DNA from: Irpex lacteus
Lineage: Eukaryota; Basidiomycota; Agaricomycetes; Polyporales; Irpicaceae
Direction: 5' to 3'
NCBI GenBank assembly: GCA_001986395.2
Contig: MQVO02000109.1
Location: 1 to 30,512 of the forward strand
DNA: 30,512 nucleotides
Shown: in pieces, positions 1-9,692 of the stretch
How positions within the stretch are numbered: position 1 is the first letter of the stretch
How the letters are laid out: every line of letters begins with the position of its first letter
Notes under the pieces: model-generated
What the model saw: the letters and a program-made list of their open reading frames with translations, nothing else
Database searches by the model: none
Told to the model about the DNA's origin: nothing
Position numbers and translations under genes: made by a program

Positions 1-120
1 GAAAAAAAATAATAAAAAATAAATAAAATATATTTAATATCTAATTTTACTTTGGCTAACTAACTCTATTTTATTTTAATTTATATTAGCTCCACAAAAA
101 AAAATTGGTGGTCCTATAGA

Positions 121-930
121 TTAGAACGATCTGAATAGGAGCTATAAGGCTACTTTATAACCGCTGATATTTATAGTTACTAATTGATAATTATTATTAT
201 TAAAAACACTCATGAAAGCTTATCTCAGGTAAAGGGTGTGCCTGTTAATAAGAACCTATCCAATGGAGATCGTACAAGAAGTATGGTTACTGCGTTGGAA
301 AACTAGCATATCCGCAGCTCATATGACTGGAGTCTTTCAGCACGTTGGACGGATACTATGTTGTGACATGAAGTTTTTAGTGGTATACTACGGTATTAGC
401 TTAAATATGATATTAAGATATAAAGGGCTATTACCACTCTCTTTCACTAAAAAGACTGGTGGTTAACAATCCCTGATGAACTTCTTATGGAGCGCCCTAG
501 AACAACTCCTCTGAAAATATATGCCTTGCAGGGGCGAAAAAACCTTGCGACACAACTATGTCTTAACTTAGAAAGTTAAAATTTACGTTATGGTTTTAAA
601 CGAAAAGTGCACTGAAACATGTAGGTACAAGGAATATTGCTTGAGATTGCATTCAATTAGCAATGATTCGGGCACCATTAGCCTTGGATGATGAACGGAA
701 TGGTAAAGATAAGTTAAAGAGGAGGGGGGTACTCCGTCCAAACAATTGTAGCGCCGGCACACCCGGCAGCTTACAACCATTTGAACTCCGTGCAGTCTCT
801 TGGTGATTAAGACAAAAGATCAAAGATTGCCCCCAAGATCCTTGGGGAATGCAAGGGGTTGAACTTTATTTAATAAAGCGGTAGGAACAAGAGTGACTGT
901 AGCTAAGATTAATTAAAATAAAAATCTTTA
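121..930. other. Structured, relatively GC-rich non-coding region, unidentified
   Basis: This is clearly richer in G and C than the flanking AT-rich DNA and has no long open frame. It holds strong hairpins: one at about 745-776 with a GCCGG/CCGGC core inside a TTGTA/TACAA stem, and one at about 830-846 with CCCCAAG paired to CTTGGGG. It looks like an RNA gene or a ribozyme remnant. A GTGTG near 236 would fit a group II intron 5' end, but I find no domain V hairpin with its usual AGC and bulge, and no recognisable rRNA core or RNase P motif. It could be a relic intron, a divergent rRNA fragment or a plasmid RNA. Confidence 0.35.
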
Positions 931-1795
931 TTCAAATAGTTTTATTATCTCTCTGATTCTTTAACCTTACTCATTATTTTATAATTGTAAGAGTTCAAAT
1001 ATTCTTATTAGATTATGATTCTTTAGTTTAACACACTCCCTAAAAAACTAAATAATTATCCCGGTATTATTAAAATTTAATTAAATTAAATTTTAATTAG
1101 AGCCTAGTGTTTTTAGGTTCTTGATTGTGAGAGTTCAAATGATTAATAGTTTAGTCTACTCATTTTTATCGTAAGTTCTATTGTATACAATAGGTCTACC
1201 CCTTTACTTCCCGACTATCACGGGATAGAGTAATAATAGTTCAATAGATTTTTATCGTAATTTCTTTTGGTTACTCTTCCCCCACCCGTTGCCCTATTGT
1301 AATAAATTATTTTTGGTTCAATAAAAAGATGATATTCCAATAGATATAAAGAAATAGTACCATGTGAAACGATATAATTTAGAATATGTATAGTATTATC
1401 CAAAAGTAAAATATAATCATTTAAATATTTCATAATAAACTATCAACAAATTATATACAATACTAGTTTAATAATAAAGGATAAATATCCTTCACTTCGC
1501 TTAGTAAGAAAATTAATTAACTAATTTAAACATATAGCACACTAGCTAAATACTATATAAACTAAACTAAACTAAACGAAACTAAATAAAATAACTCATC
1601 CTTTACCTACAAATATTGGTAGTCTTTTAAATTAAAATATTAATAAAGCTAATATTAATACAGATCTGTAAGTAAGTAACACAAACAGGATGAGGGGTAC
1701 CCATCATCCAGCACTGTAACGGTCAAATAAATCTGATTAAAATCGCATTCTCCCAAAAAACTTTTATTTTTAGGGGAGGGAGAATCTTTAAATTT
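931..1795. other. AT-rich intergenic region
   Basis: No supportable gene. It contains one compound palindromic element (1038-1117) and short repeated words such as GAGTTCAAAT at about 992 and 1129. Tracts of ACTAA/ACTAAAC occur around 1559-1590. Confidence 0.5.
1038..1117. repeat. Compound palindromic element
   Basis: It begins CCCTAAAAAACTA and ends CTAGTGTTTTTAGG. Inside is a TTATCCCGG block followed by a long AT palindrome (TATTAAAATTTAATT and its complement). The internal block is nearly identical to that at 26423-26462, and the AT palindrome also occurs at 17785-17823. It belongs to the CCCCAAAAAACTAG family, with a slightly altered outer stem. Confidence 0.75.
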
Positions 1796-2393
1796 ATTTC
1801 AATGGAGGAGAGGATTATGGGAGCTATAAAATGTATTTCTTTGTGTATTTAAAAGCAGCGTATGATATAAATCTATATGTTCGAGGTGGCTCTGTAGCAA
1901 ACTATTATAAAATGTATAAAACATCCGAGGGTTGAGGTTTATTTTATAGTAAGGATGTACGAATTTAATGTAATACATTAACTAGTTATAAGGGGATAAT
2001 TGTCTATAATAAACTAATTATGGTTATTGAACAGAAAGTTAATGATGGTATATGTGACGTCGTGCCTCATCGTAACATCTTGCTCGTCATAGTTAAGGGG
2101 GGAAACTCAAAGATTTAGCTTGTCAAGGGCAAGGTTTTAAGGTGTTTGTAAACGCAAATGCTAAGCGTTATTTTAGCACAACTCGAACAGTACTTAATGA
2201 TGAAAGTGTGGATAGAGGGATTGATCAGACAATAGGTCAATTGGATGGTCATCTTTATGATACCACTGATAAGCTTCTCCGTGATAAATTTTATTTTAAA
2301 AGATTTTGGATTTATTACCGGATTTCCTGTACTTGTGATTTAGTCATTAATCCTTTTTGTATTATTATTAAAAAAGGGGGGGTTTTACCTTAA
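1796..2393 (+). pseudogene. Broken ORF of unknown function
   Basis: One reading frame runs from about 1796 with TGA read as tryptophan (TCCGAGGGTTGA at about 1923). It crosses a TAA near 1966, continues to about 2110, then shifts to a second frame that stays open to 2393. The translated pieces are ordinary soluble-looking protein with no repeats, rich in Tyr, Asp and Lys; I recognise no family. The interrupted but otherwise coherent frame and the TGA Trp codon suggest a decayed mitochondrial or plasmid gene rather than chance. The GTG at 2142 is not a convincing start. Confidence 0.35.
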
Positions 2394-2554
2394 ATTTTGA
2401 GTTGAATGGTGGGTTGCAGCAAGAAATAATAAGGGGGTAAACAAATTTATCTCAACTTAGATTGTTCCATTTTGTTCCATTCTTAAAAGAGATTATTAGA
2501 ATAAGTTTTTGTTATTATTTAAACCCAAAAAACTAGGGTCGCGGTAGAAATAAT

Positions 2555-2601
2555 CCCCAAAAAAACTAGTTAGAATTATTTATAATACCTAGTTTTTGGG
2601 G
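2555..2601. repeat. 47-bp hairpin element, CCCCAAAAAACTAG family
   Basis: The left arm is CCCCAAAAAAACTAG and the right arm CTAGTTTTTGGGG, around a short AATTATTTATAAT centre. A half arm of the same type precedes it at 2524-2535. The whole can fold into a single stem-loop. Confidence 0.85.
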
Positions 2602-3587
2602 ATGTTTTTTGGGGGATGGAAGGAGGGTAGTGACTATTAAAATAAACTAACTGACCTTTGACAAAGTACACTTAGAGTAAAGAAAGTTTATTTTAATTAT
2701 ATTTAATCAACTACAATTCAAATATTATAAAGTAATTAAAATAATACTTTTGTATCAATCTTAAAATAATGCTTATAAAATAATATTATTATTAGATTAA
2801 AGATTAGTAATCATGGGGTTACTCCCTTAAGGACTAAGATTGTACTGTCTATTGTAAGAGATAGATTAAATTTATTTAAAGTTACTTAGTTAATACTTTA
2901 TTTTGGGGACCCTCTACTTAAAATAAAATTAAATAAATTATAATATAGGGAGACCCAAATTAAAATAAAATAACTGTGTGTTTATAAAATAATGTGTAGT
3001 ATCATCTTAGTGAGTAAAACACTCATCTATCAATTAATTAAAGATAAAATAGTAATTAGAGTGATAAATTAATTTAATAGTATATTAAATTAATTATTTA
3101 AACTCTACCTAATTAAATAATTATTATTAGAAAAAGAATAGAGTATCTCTACCAATAATAAATTATCATACAGGGTACAGATTGGTTCAGTCAACTATCA
3201 TTAATCTTCTTTATTAGCAATATTGATATAATAGGATGGTAGTGTTAAAAACTAAAAATAAAAAATAAATTATTAAACATTTCCATTAATCCACCCCAAA
3301 TAAAATGAGTAAAGTTAAAGAATAAAAAGAAATAAATTTAGAATATCTATATTCTTTAATCTAATAAGAATAAATAAATAAAGGAGTGATTATAAAATAG
3401 TGAGTAATTCTAATTGAACGGTAGTTAACTCTCTAAATAAATAATAGAGAATACTATTTATATTATTAAATAAAGAAATAACTCTGATTAACTAAGTAAT
3501 TAATTAATTAAATAAAAAGTAATCATTCCATTGTTCCATTTAATATAATATATTTCTACCCTCATCCACTTACAGTGAATGCTCCCC

Positions 3588-3612
3588 CTTTTTTTTTATA
3601 TTAAAAAAAAGG
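3588..3612. repeat. T-run/A-run hairpin, second palindrome family
   Basis: CCTTTTTTTT is followed by a short AT loop and AAAAAAAAGG, then GATAAAGGG. Related copies are at 14650, 18467, 21988, 28715 and 29530. Some are followed by the same GGATAAAGGG tail, so this is a dispersed element and not only a homopolymer. Confidence 0.6.
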
Positions 3613-3732
3613 ATAAAGGGAGTTGGAGGGGTACCCTCCAATATCTTATTAATTAATTATTCCTTTAAAGTGATTGTATCTAAGAGAGTAAAAAATTTAA
3701 TTATTTAATTTGAACTCTTACAATCATTAGTA

Positions 3733-4005
3733 ATATGCAAAGTTAAAGAATATAAAGATAATAAATACCTTTGAACTATAGCAGGATTAGGAAGTTGGAC
3801 TGGATGGATTACTTCTTATGAATATTAAAAAGCAATAGAACTTGGATATAAATTCGAAATTCTCAGAGGGTATAAATTTGATAGATAAAATATATTTAAA
3901 GAGTATATTGAAAGATTATATTCATTAAGATTAGAATATAGTAAAGATAACCCTATGAATTTAATTGCTAAACTATTAATTCATAATTTAGCAACTAAAT
4001 CAGAC
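3733..4005 (+). pseudogene. dpo: Family B DNA polymerase fragment (plasmid type), palm region
   Basis: With TGA read as Trp, this frame gives the segment between polymerase motifs A and B of protein-primed mitochondrial-plasmid DNA polymerases. It includes GWITSYEY, then AIELGYKFEILRGYKF, then NIFKEYIERLYSLRLEY and NPMNLIAKLL, which normally leads into NSLYG. Here homology ends just before that motif. Two lysine-like positions are TAA stops (after SYEY and after YKFDR), and neither the start nor the catalytic aspartates are present. It is a relic of an integrated linear plasmid. Other shards of such a gene lie at 19671 and 24337. Confidence 0.85.
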
Positions 4006-4226
4006 CCCCAACAAACCTTACAACCAGTAAGATTGTTGCGTAGTTTTAATCGCAGGTCAAACCCTGCCTTCATTTGGAGTCAAACTAAATAGTAGCTGTT
4101 TAAATTACAACAGTGGGGGAGGGCAAGCGCCTTCAGAGAGCATGTACGCACCTCTCGGTTGCGTGAAAATCCGCAACTTGGCCCAAATATAATAAAAAGG
4201 AAACAGGTTGAAAAGGGAGAGATATA

Positions 4227-4299
4227 CGAGCCCTTCCAGATTCGAACTGGGACCTCCCCGATTGACAATCGGGTACTCTACCTATTAAGCTAAGGGCCC
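4227..4299 (-). tRNA. trnD: tRNA-Asp (GTC), native copy
   Basis: Acceptor stem GGGCCCT/AGGGCTC pairs over seven bases with one G-T. The anticodon stem is CCCGA/TCGGG around loop TTGTCAA (anticodon GTC). The T arm is CCAG TTCGAAT CTGG. It lies alone between the decayed polymerase fragment and the plasmid-type ORF. A second, different Asp tRNA lies at 23679. Confidence 0.93.
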
Positions 4300-4411
4300 T
4301 ATTTTAATTTTACTTAAATAAAAAATCTAATCTATTAGATTCTTTTTTAATAATTCTTATTGTTGTATTTAGTATTTATAGTTTAGATTTATATAATTTA
4401 TCTTTATATAA

Positions 4412-5209
4412 ATGTTTACTTTTTTTTTAATGTTATTCGTTTCTTTTCTTCACTCTATGTTTATGTCTAAAATATTTAATTGGTCAGATGATATCTTAAT
4501 AAGAACCATACAAAAAACCTTTTTTTATAGTATATTTAGCAGTATAGTTATTGTAATTTTTAATTATCTAGGTCTTAATCTGATAGGCACAATTCACTGT
4601 GATAGTGAAGATGAAGATGAACCAGCGAATAATTCCTTAGAAGGTAAAAATAAGGAACAAGAAACAAATAAAAATGTATTCGAAGTTAAAAAATTTGAAG
4701 GTAAGGATAATAAGGATTACTATAAAATAGAAGGGGACGTTGAAAAAAAGTTTATGACTGAACTTGGTGATAGAATTACGGATGTTATTAAAACTGGCAT
4801 CAAAGATGTGGCTCCTAATTTAGGGGCTGCAGCAGCTGGTGGTAGTTTAGGTTCCGCAATAATTAAAGCAACAGCTGGTTTGCCCCCAGTACAAAGAATA
4901 GGTTTGGGAGCTGGGGCTACATTCTTAGGGGCTGGTGCAGCTAAATTAGGCTTAGAAGGAGCTACAAGTTTAAGTAAAAACTTAGAGTTAAGTTCAAGTA
5001 TAAAAAATACTAAATCTGATAAAACTGAACCAGATCAAATACCTTCACCTGATGACACTAACTTTTCAATTAATTCTCCTTTAGATGAGGCTGATATCCC
5101 ATTATTAGGCTTAATTAATTCTATACTTAACTTAAATATAATAGAGTTAATAATAATAATATTTATTTTATTCATAAAATACCAAGATAAAATAAAAAAA
5201 TATTTTTAA
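4412..5209 (+). CDS. Plasmid-type membrane protein, 265 aa, likely frameshifted near its end
   Basis: The ATG frame starts with a strongly hydrophobic N-terminus containing two probable membrane segments (about residues 1-20 and 36-60). An acidic, Lys-rich hydrophilic stretch (about 62-115) follows. Next comes a Gly/Ala-rich segment (about 135-180, with GAAAAGGSLGSA and LGAGATFLGAGAAKLG), then a Ser/Asp-rich linker and a C-terminal Ile/Leu membrane helix (about 235-258). I recall this architecture in hypothetical proteins next to DNA or RNA polymerase genes in fungal mitochondrial plasmids; the biochemical role is unknown. Codon use is the AT-rich native type. The stop at 5207 is probably premature, because the -1 frame continues open to 5454. 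Confidence 0.75.
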   Translation: MFTFFLMLFVSFLHSMFMSKIFNWSDDILIRTIQKTFFYSIFSSIVIVIFNYLGLNLIGTIHCDSEDEDEPANNSLEGKNKEQETNKNVFEVKKFEGKDNKDYYKIEGDVEKKFMTELGDRITDVIKTGIKDVAPNLGAAAAGGSLGSAIIKATAGLPPVQRIGLGAGATFLGAGAAKLGLEGATSLSKNLELSSSIKNTKSDKTEPDQIPSPDDTNFSINSPLDEADIPLLGLINSILNLNIIELIIIIFILFIKYQDKIKKYF

Positions 5210-5454
5210 ATAAAATTATATTCTATATAAATAATAATATACCAGCCCTTAAAAAAGCGAAATATGTTAGAGTCTCTCATTTTTTAAATAGTTTACTAAT
5301 AGTTAATAGTAGATTTAACAAAATAATAATTGTTTATTTTATAATACTATTAATTCTAATAAAAATATTAAATATATATTTTTTATATAATTTAAATTTA
5401 GGTATTGATGACTTTGTATTAGTATATAATTATATTAAAAAAGGATTCTCTTAA
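5206..5454 (+). pseudogene. Out-of-frame C-terminal continuation of the plasmid-type membrane protein
   Basis: The -1 frame, entered at the T-rich TATTTTTAAAT near 5206, stays open for about 80 codons and has no ATG. It encodes a charged stretch, one strong transmembrane helix (IIIVYFIILLILIKIL) and a tail ending IDDFVLVYNYIKKGFS. That ending looks like the normal C-terminus of this plasmid protein class, as I recall it. The simplest reading is a one-base indel that splits one gene of about 345 codons. A slippage site or a sequencing error in the homopolymer are alternatives. Confidence 0.5.
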
Positions 5455-6235
5455 TCCCCTTTTTATTATTAATAATAAAAAATGAAGATGAAAATATTTA
5501 ATATATACCCCATGAATAAGTCATTATGAACCCCATGATCCTTTAGGCTCCCTTTATATAAATAATATTGTAATTCTTTATCAGTCCACTCAAATAAGAA
5601 ATGATTATACTTATAAAACTGTATTCCTTTCCTTGTTCTCTATAAGTCATAAGTTGTGATTTGCTTCTAAGATAGGTATAAGATAGTTAATTAAACTTAA
5701 ACTTTAACTTTCGCTTAGAAGAACGAAACCTATGAGTAACTAATATGTTATGATAAGAGAGATAAGTTTTATAAATCAATACTCGGCTGTTTAAAAGGAT
5801 AAAAACTAGTTTTTTATGTTGATTGGTAAGTATTACTCGTAATTAGTCTGTTAACTTATTATTAATTAACTGCTCCTTTAATATTTATGAACTTAACACT
5901 AAGAGTATTTTAACTAGGTAGGCAAATTCTTAACAAGAACACTGAAGAAAAAGAATAACTGAAAGTTGATAACTGTAAAACTTTGTACCCCACTGATACT
6001 CAACTAGTAATGAGCTACCCATGTTAACAGAACAAAATATATAAATAGGGGATCAACTCCAATATCTAAACTACCACCATAAAACTAAAATAATTTTGAG
6101 GATAAATTAAATTTCAGTTTTAAAAGAGTAGTAGTAGTTTTTATTTTAAAAATATTAAAAAGTAAAATAAAAATGGGTGCTACCTAATAAATTTAGTTTT
6201 ATATAAGCATAAATAAAAATACATAATAAATTTTT

Positions 6236-6266
<31 letters not shown>

Positions 6267-6389
6267 TAATTATAAATAAATAAAACAAAAGTTACTGTTC
6301 TTGCCTTTATTTTTTTGGGGAATAGTTAAAATTTTTATTAGGACTTTCGAGTAAGAAACGCACAGTATGTGTCTCTTTATTAAGATAAA
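5455..6389. other. AT-rich intergenic region with TTTA microsatellite
   Basis: No gene is visible upstream of nad4L. A perfect TTTA/TTAT tandem tract lies at about 6233-6266, followed by its near complement ATAAATAAATAAA. Open frames here are short and of low complexity. Confidence 0.5.
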
Positions 6390-6662
6390 ATGAATTTTTC
6401 AATCTTTTTATTTTTAATAGGAATCTTAGGGTTTGTTTTAAATAGAAAAAACATAATTTTAATGATAATAGCAATAGAAATAATGTTATTAGCAGTAACT
6501 TTATTAGTTTTAATAACTTCATTTAGTTTTGACGATGGAGTAGGACAAACTTTAAGTATATTTATAATTTCAATCGCAGGTGCTGAATCAGTAATAGGTT
6601 TAAGTATTCTAGTTGCATTTTATAGATTAAGAGGAAATATTTCACTTAATAAAACAAATTAA
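6390..6662 (+). CDS. nad4L: NADH dehydrogenase subunit 4L
   Basis: The 90-residue product has three membrane segments and the signature VLNRKNIILMIIAIEIMLLAV, with the conserved glutamate of complex I antiporter-associated subunits in helix 2. It continues GQTLSIFIISIAGAESVIGLSILVAFYR, the typical third-helix region with its Glu. It is part of the membrane arm of complex I. Length and start are normal for fungi. It is followed by nad5 after 37 bases; in many fungi these two genes overlap by one base, so the pair has been pried slightly apart. A differently coded nad4L fragment lies at 15878-15961 on the other strand. Confidence 0.97.
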   Translation: MNFSIFLFLIGILGFVLNRKNIILMIIAIEIMLLAVTLLVLITSFSFDDGVGQTLSIFIISIAGAESVIGLSILVAFYRLRGNISLNKTN

Positions 6663-6699
6663 GTAGAAAATTAAAAAAAAATAACAAATATAAAATAAT

Positions 6700-8745
6700 A
6701 TGTATTTAACAATAATCATCTTGCCTTTATTAGGTTCTCTAGTTTCCGGTTTACTAGGTAGAAAAATCGGAGTAACAGGATCACATTTTATAACATGTAC
6801 CTGTTTAATTCTTTCATCAGTATTAGCTACAGTGGCTTATTATGAGGTAGGAATATGTGGCTCTCCAGTTACAGTTCATTTAGTTAATTGGATAGATTCT
6901 GAGTTAATCAATATAAAATGGGAATTTTTATTTGATCAATTAACAGTATCTATGTTTATTCCAGTTCTTTATATTTCTTCATTAATTCATATATTCTCTA
7001 CTGATTATATGTCAAATGATCCTCATAATCAAAGATTTTTCTCTTATTTATCTTTATTCACTTTCTTTATGCTATTTTTAGTTTCAGGTGCTAATTATTT
7101 TGTAATGTTTGTTGGTTGGGAAGGTATTGGTATAGTTTCTTATTTATTAATTAACTTCTGGTTTACAAGATTACAAGCAAATAAAGCAGCTATCTTAGCT
7201 CTAACTATGAATAGAGTAGGTGATATGGGATTAAGTATTGGGTTTTTTGCCATTTTTGCTTTATTCGGTTCATTAGATTATAGCGTAATATTTAGTTTAG
7301 GTTCATATATGAATGAGAGCGCAATTACAATTATAGGTTTATTACTACTAACTGGTGCAATGGCTAAATCTAGTCAAATACCTCTTCACAGTTGGTTACC
7401 TGGAAGTATGGAAGGTCCTACACCAGTATCAGCTTTAATTCATGCTGCTACTCTAGTTACAGCAGGGTTATACTTATTAGTAAGATCCTCACCAATATTA
7501 GAATATAGTAGTACAGCTTTATTAGTTATTACTTTAGTAGGTGCTAGTACAGCCTTTTTTGCTGCTACTTGTGGTTTAATTCAAAATGATTTAAAAAGAA
7601 TAATAGCTTTTAGTACAATAAGTCAATTAGGATATATGGTAATGGCAGTAGGTTTAAGTCAATATAATGTAGCTTTAATGCATGTAGTAAATCATGCTTT
7701 CTTCAAAGCATTATTATTCTTAGGAGCAGGGGCAGTAATTCATAGTTTTTCTGATCAACAAGATATCAGAAAAATGGGAGGCTTAATAAACTATTTACCA
7801 TTTACATATACAGCTATGTTAGTAGGTTCTTTATCTTTATTAGCTACACCTTGGTTAACAGGATTCTATAGTAAAGATTTAATAATAGAATTAGCTTATG
7901 CTCAATATAGTTTTAGTGGTACTTATGCATTTATTTTAGGAAGTATAACTGCAGGTTTAACTGCATTCTATTCATTTAGATTAATTTCTTTAGTATTCTT
8001 AACTGTACCAAATGGACCTAAAAATTCTTATTTAAACTCACATGAAGCTAACTTAGCCGTAATTTTACCTCTATTTATCTTAGCCTTATTTAGTATATTT
8101 TTTGGTTATTTTGCTTCTGACATCTTTGTTGGATTAGGTTCAGATTTTTTTGCTAACTCTATCTTTATTCATCCTAATAATATTAATATTATTGAAGCTG
8201 AATTTAGTTTACCTTTATTTATTAAATTATTACCTGCTATATTAAGTTTAGTTGGTGCAGTATTAGCTATCTTATTATATCACTTTTCTCCTAAATTTTT
8301 AGTTGATTTAACTAATAATTACTTAGGTAGAGAAATATATACTTTTTTAAATGGTAAATATTTATTTGATGTTGTATATAATAAATATATAATAGGTTTA
8401 GGTATGAAAGCTGGATATGTAATATCAAAAGTATTAGATAGAGGTGTAATAGAATTAGTTGGACCTCATGGTTTATCTGAAGAATTAAGCAGTATAGCAC
8501 AAAGAATTGGTAAATTAGATAGTGGAGTAATTACTACTTACTCTTTATATATTACATTGGGTCTAATCTCATTGGTGTTTGTATTATTTGCTCCTTTATT
8601 AATAGATACTTCATTTGTTAATGAAATAAGATTAATAATAATTATCTTAGCTGCTTTATTTGTATTATTATTTGAAGAACCCCATATGAATTTAAATAAT
8701 CTCCCCTCTCCAAAAATAATTTTAAATAGTTCTCCCATTTTTTAA
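6700..8745 (+). CDS. nad5: NADH dehydrogenase subunit 5
   Basis: The 681-residue antiporter-like subunit of the complex I membrane arm is read from the ATG at 6700. It shows the N-terminal WEFLFDQLTVSMF segment, then WEGIGIVSYLLI, MNRVGDMGLSIG, SSQIPLHSWLP and GPTPVSALIHAATLVTAG. HVVNHAFFKALLFLGAG and the lateral-helix region follow. Trp is TGG throughout and Leu is almost always TTA. Normal homology ends at about LAALFVLLF (8670). The last 23 residues, from EEPHMNLNN on, do not look like a nad5 tail and come from sequence that carries an unrelated open frame on the other strand. The protein is probably still functional. Confidence 0.96.
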   Translation: MYLTIIILPLLGSLVSGLLGRKIGVTGSHFITCTCLILSSVLATVAYYEVGICGSPVTVHLVNWIDSELINIKWEFLFDQLTVSMFIPVLYISSLIHIFSTDYMSNDPHNQRFFSYLSLFTFFMLFLVSGANYFVMFVGWEGIGIVSYLLINFWFTRLQANKAAILALTMNRVGDMGLSIGFFAIFALFGSLDYSVIFSLGSYMNESAITIIGLLLLTGAMAKSSQIPLHSWLPGSMEGPTPVSALIHAATLVTAGLYLLVRSSPILEYSSTALLVITLVGASTAFFAATCGLIQNDLKRIIAFSTISQLGYMVMAVGLSQYNVALMHVVNHAFFKALLFLGAGAVIHSFSDQQDIRKMGGLINYLPFTYTAMLVGSLSLLATPWLTGFYSKDLIIELAYAQYSFSGTYAFILGSITAGLTAFYSFRLISLVFLTVPNGPKNSYLNSHEANLAVILPLFILALFSIFFGYFASDIFVGLGSDFFANSIFIHPNNINIIEAEFSLPLFIKLLPAILSLVGAVLAILLYHFSPKFLVDLTNNYLGREIYTFLNGKYLFDVVYNKYIIGLGMKAGYVISKVLDRGVIELVGPHGLSEELSSIAQRIGKLDSGVITTYSLYITLGLISLVFVLFAPLLIDTSFVNEIRLIIIILAALFVLLFEEPHMNLNNLPSPKIILNSSPIF

Positions 8746-8935
8746 TTTCTGCCTGCTCTGTTATTGAAAGGTTGTACTCATTAATATTTACATTACCCAT
8801 CTCTTCCAATGCTTTTTGTAGCTGCTGTTTTCTTGCATTGGCATCGCTTAATTTAATTAACTCTTGTTTATAGTTATAATATATTTCACGAGGATCCAGA
8901 GGATTATGCTTCGGACCTATCTTACCTAAGGCCAA
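8642..8935 (-). CDS. Hypothetical ORF, 97 codons, overlapping the nad5 tail
   Basis: The frame is open from about 8935 (TTG; there is no ATG at the start) to 8642. The first 65 or so residues are charged, helical and probably coiled-coil (NARKQQLQKALEEMG, then SITEQAEIKKWENYLKL). The rest runs antisense through conserved nad5 sequence and is likely fortuitous. No family is recognised. A 21-base piece of it (codons for WENYLKL) recurs at 14398-14418. It may be part of inserted plasmid DNA that replaced the nad5 terminus. Confidence 0.3.
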   Translation of the reverse strand: MALGKIGPKHNPLDPREIYYNYKQELIKLSDANARKQQLQKALEEMGNVNINEYNLSITEQAEIKKWENYLKLFLERGDYLNSYGVLQIIIQIKQLR

Positions 8936-9419
8936 AATAAAAATAAAGGAAAAAAGGGGTTGAGAAAAAGTAGCAATCTATAAGATTAATAGAACAACTC
9001 TCAATGAAAAAACTTTTGAGGAAATTATTCAATTAAAAGCCATCCCAAAAAACTAGTTAGAATTATTTTATTTTATATTTTAATTTAGGGTTGCCACTTA
9101 GAATATAATTGTATGCTGGAATATTTAATTACACAGCAGGTGCTAAAGCTTCTACAGCCTCAAATAAAGTTAAAAAGAATAACTTAAGTTACAATCTTCC
9201 CCCTTTCACTTGAGTTAAACAAAAGAATTAACTAAAGCTACACTCCCTCACTCTCGTTCAATCAACAGTCCTTGGAGAAGAGTACTAAATAAAAAATATA
9301 AGATTAAATAAGTAGAGTATCTTTAATTAAATATTTTATAATAAATTAATTTATTTTATTTAAGTTTTAATTTTAATATTATAAATTTAATTTATTTAGT
9401 TCCCTCCCTCCCTAATTCT
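8936..9419. other. AT-rich intergenic region
   Basis: No gene is visible. A left half of the CCCCAAAAAACTAG hairpin family begins at 9044 but lacks the right arm. At about 9194-9216 there is a 23-base run (CTTCCCCCTTTCACTTGAG core) that recurs at about 17008-17030. Confidence 0.45.
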
Positions 9420-9692
9420 TTAAAGAAAATCATTCTTTCAATCGGTATAGGAATATTTTTTTAAGTTACTTATTACACCTTTATTAATTAGATCTTCTAC
9501 ATGATTTTTATATGATGAGTATAAGTACTCACGAATTAAATCTTTACTTAGATCAAGAGCTATGTCTAAAACTAAATTTCTTTCTGATGAAAAGTTATAT
9601 TTTGTATTTGATAATATTTTTATATATCTACCTAGTAATATAGTTAAAACATAAGTTACACCTACAATTTCAATAATGTCAACTAAATATAA
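9420..9692 (-). CDS. Small ORF with one membrane helix, probably part of a larger broken gene
   Basis: With TGA as Trp (YTDWKND near the end), about 90 codons are open. They start with a hydrophobic helix (LVDIIEIVGVTYVLTILLG) and continue into a soluble, charged domain (SSERNLVLDIALDLSKDLIREYLYSSYKNHVEDL). There is no ATG. The previous frame on the same strand ends just upstream at NEDSKKSEYNYI, so a one-base shift would join them. Codon use is AT-rich and native in style. The family is not recognised. Confidence 0.4.

Larger units (their letters stand above)
2394..3732. other. AT-rich intergenic region with palindromes
   Basis: No gene is visible. The region holds the 2555-2601 hairpin, a partial arm of the same family at 2524-2535, and the T/A hairpin at 3588-3612. 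The rest is low-complexity AT DNA. Confidence 0.5.

Noticed and set aside
236..466. 76-codon plus-strand ORF in the folded region
   Set aside because: It starts at GTG, has no recognisable motif, and overlaps strong RNA-like structure; likely chance.
121..930. Group II intron or LSU rRNA call for the folded region
   Set aside because: No domain V hairpin and no universally conserved rRNA strings were found, so identity is left open.
1218..1433. 71-codon minus-strand ORF in AT-rich DNA
   Set aside because: Ile/Leu/Tyr-rich as expected from AT-rich non-coding sequence; no motif.
6307..6522. 71-codon minus-strand ORF opposite nad4L
   Set aside because: Antisense shadow of the conserved nad4L frame with low-complexity Leu/Lys content.
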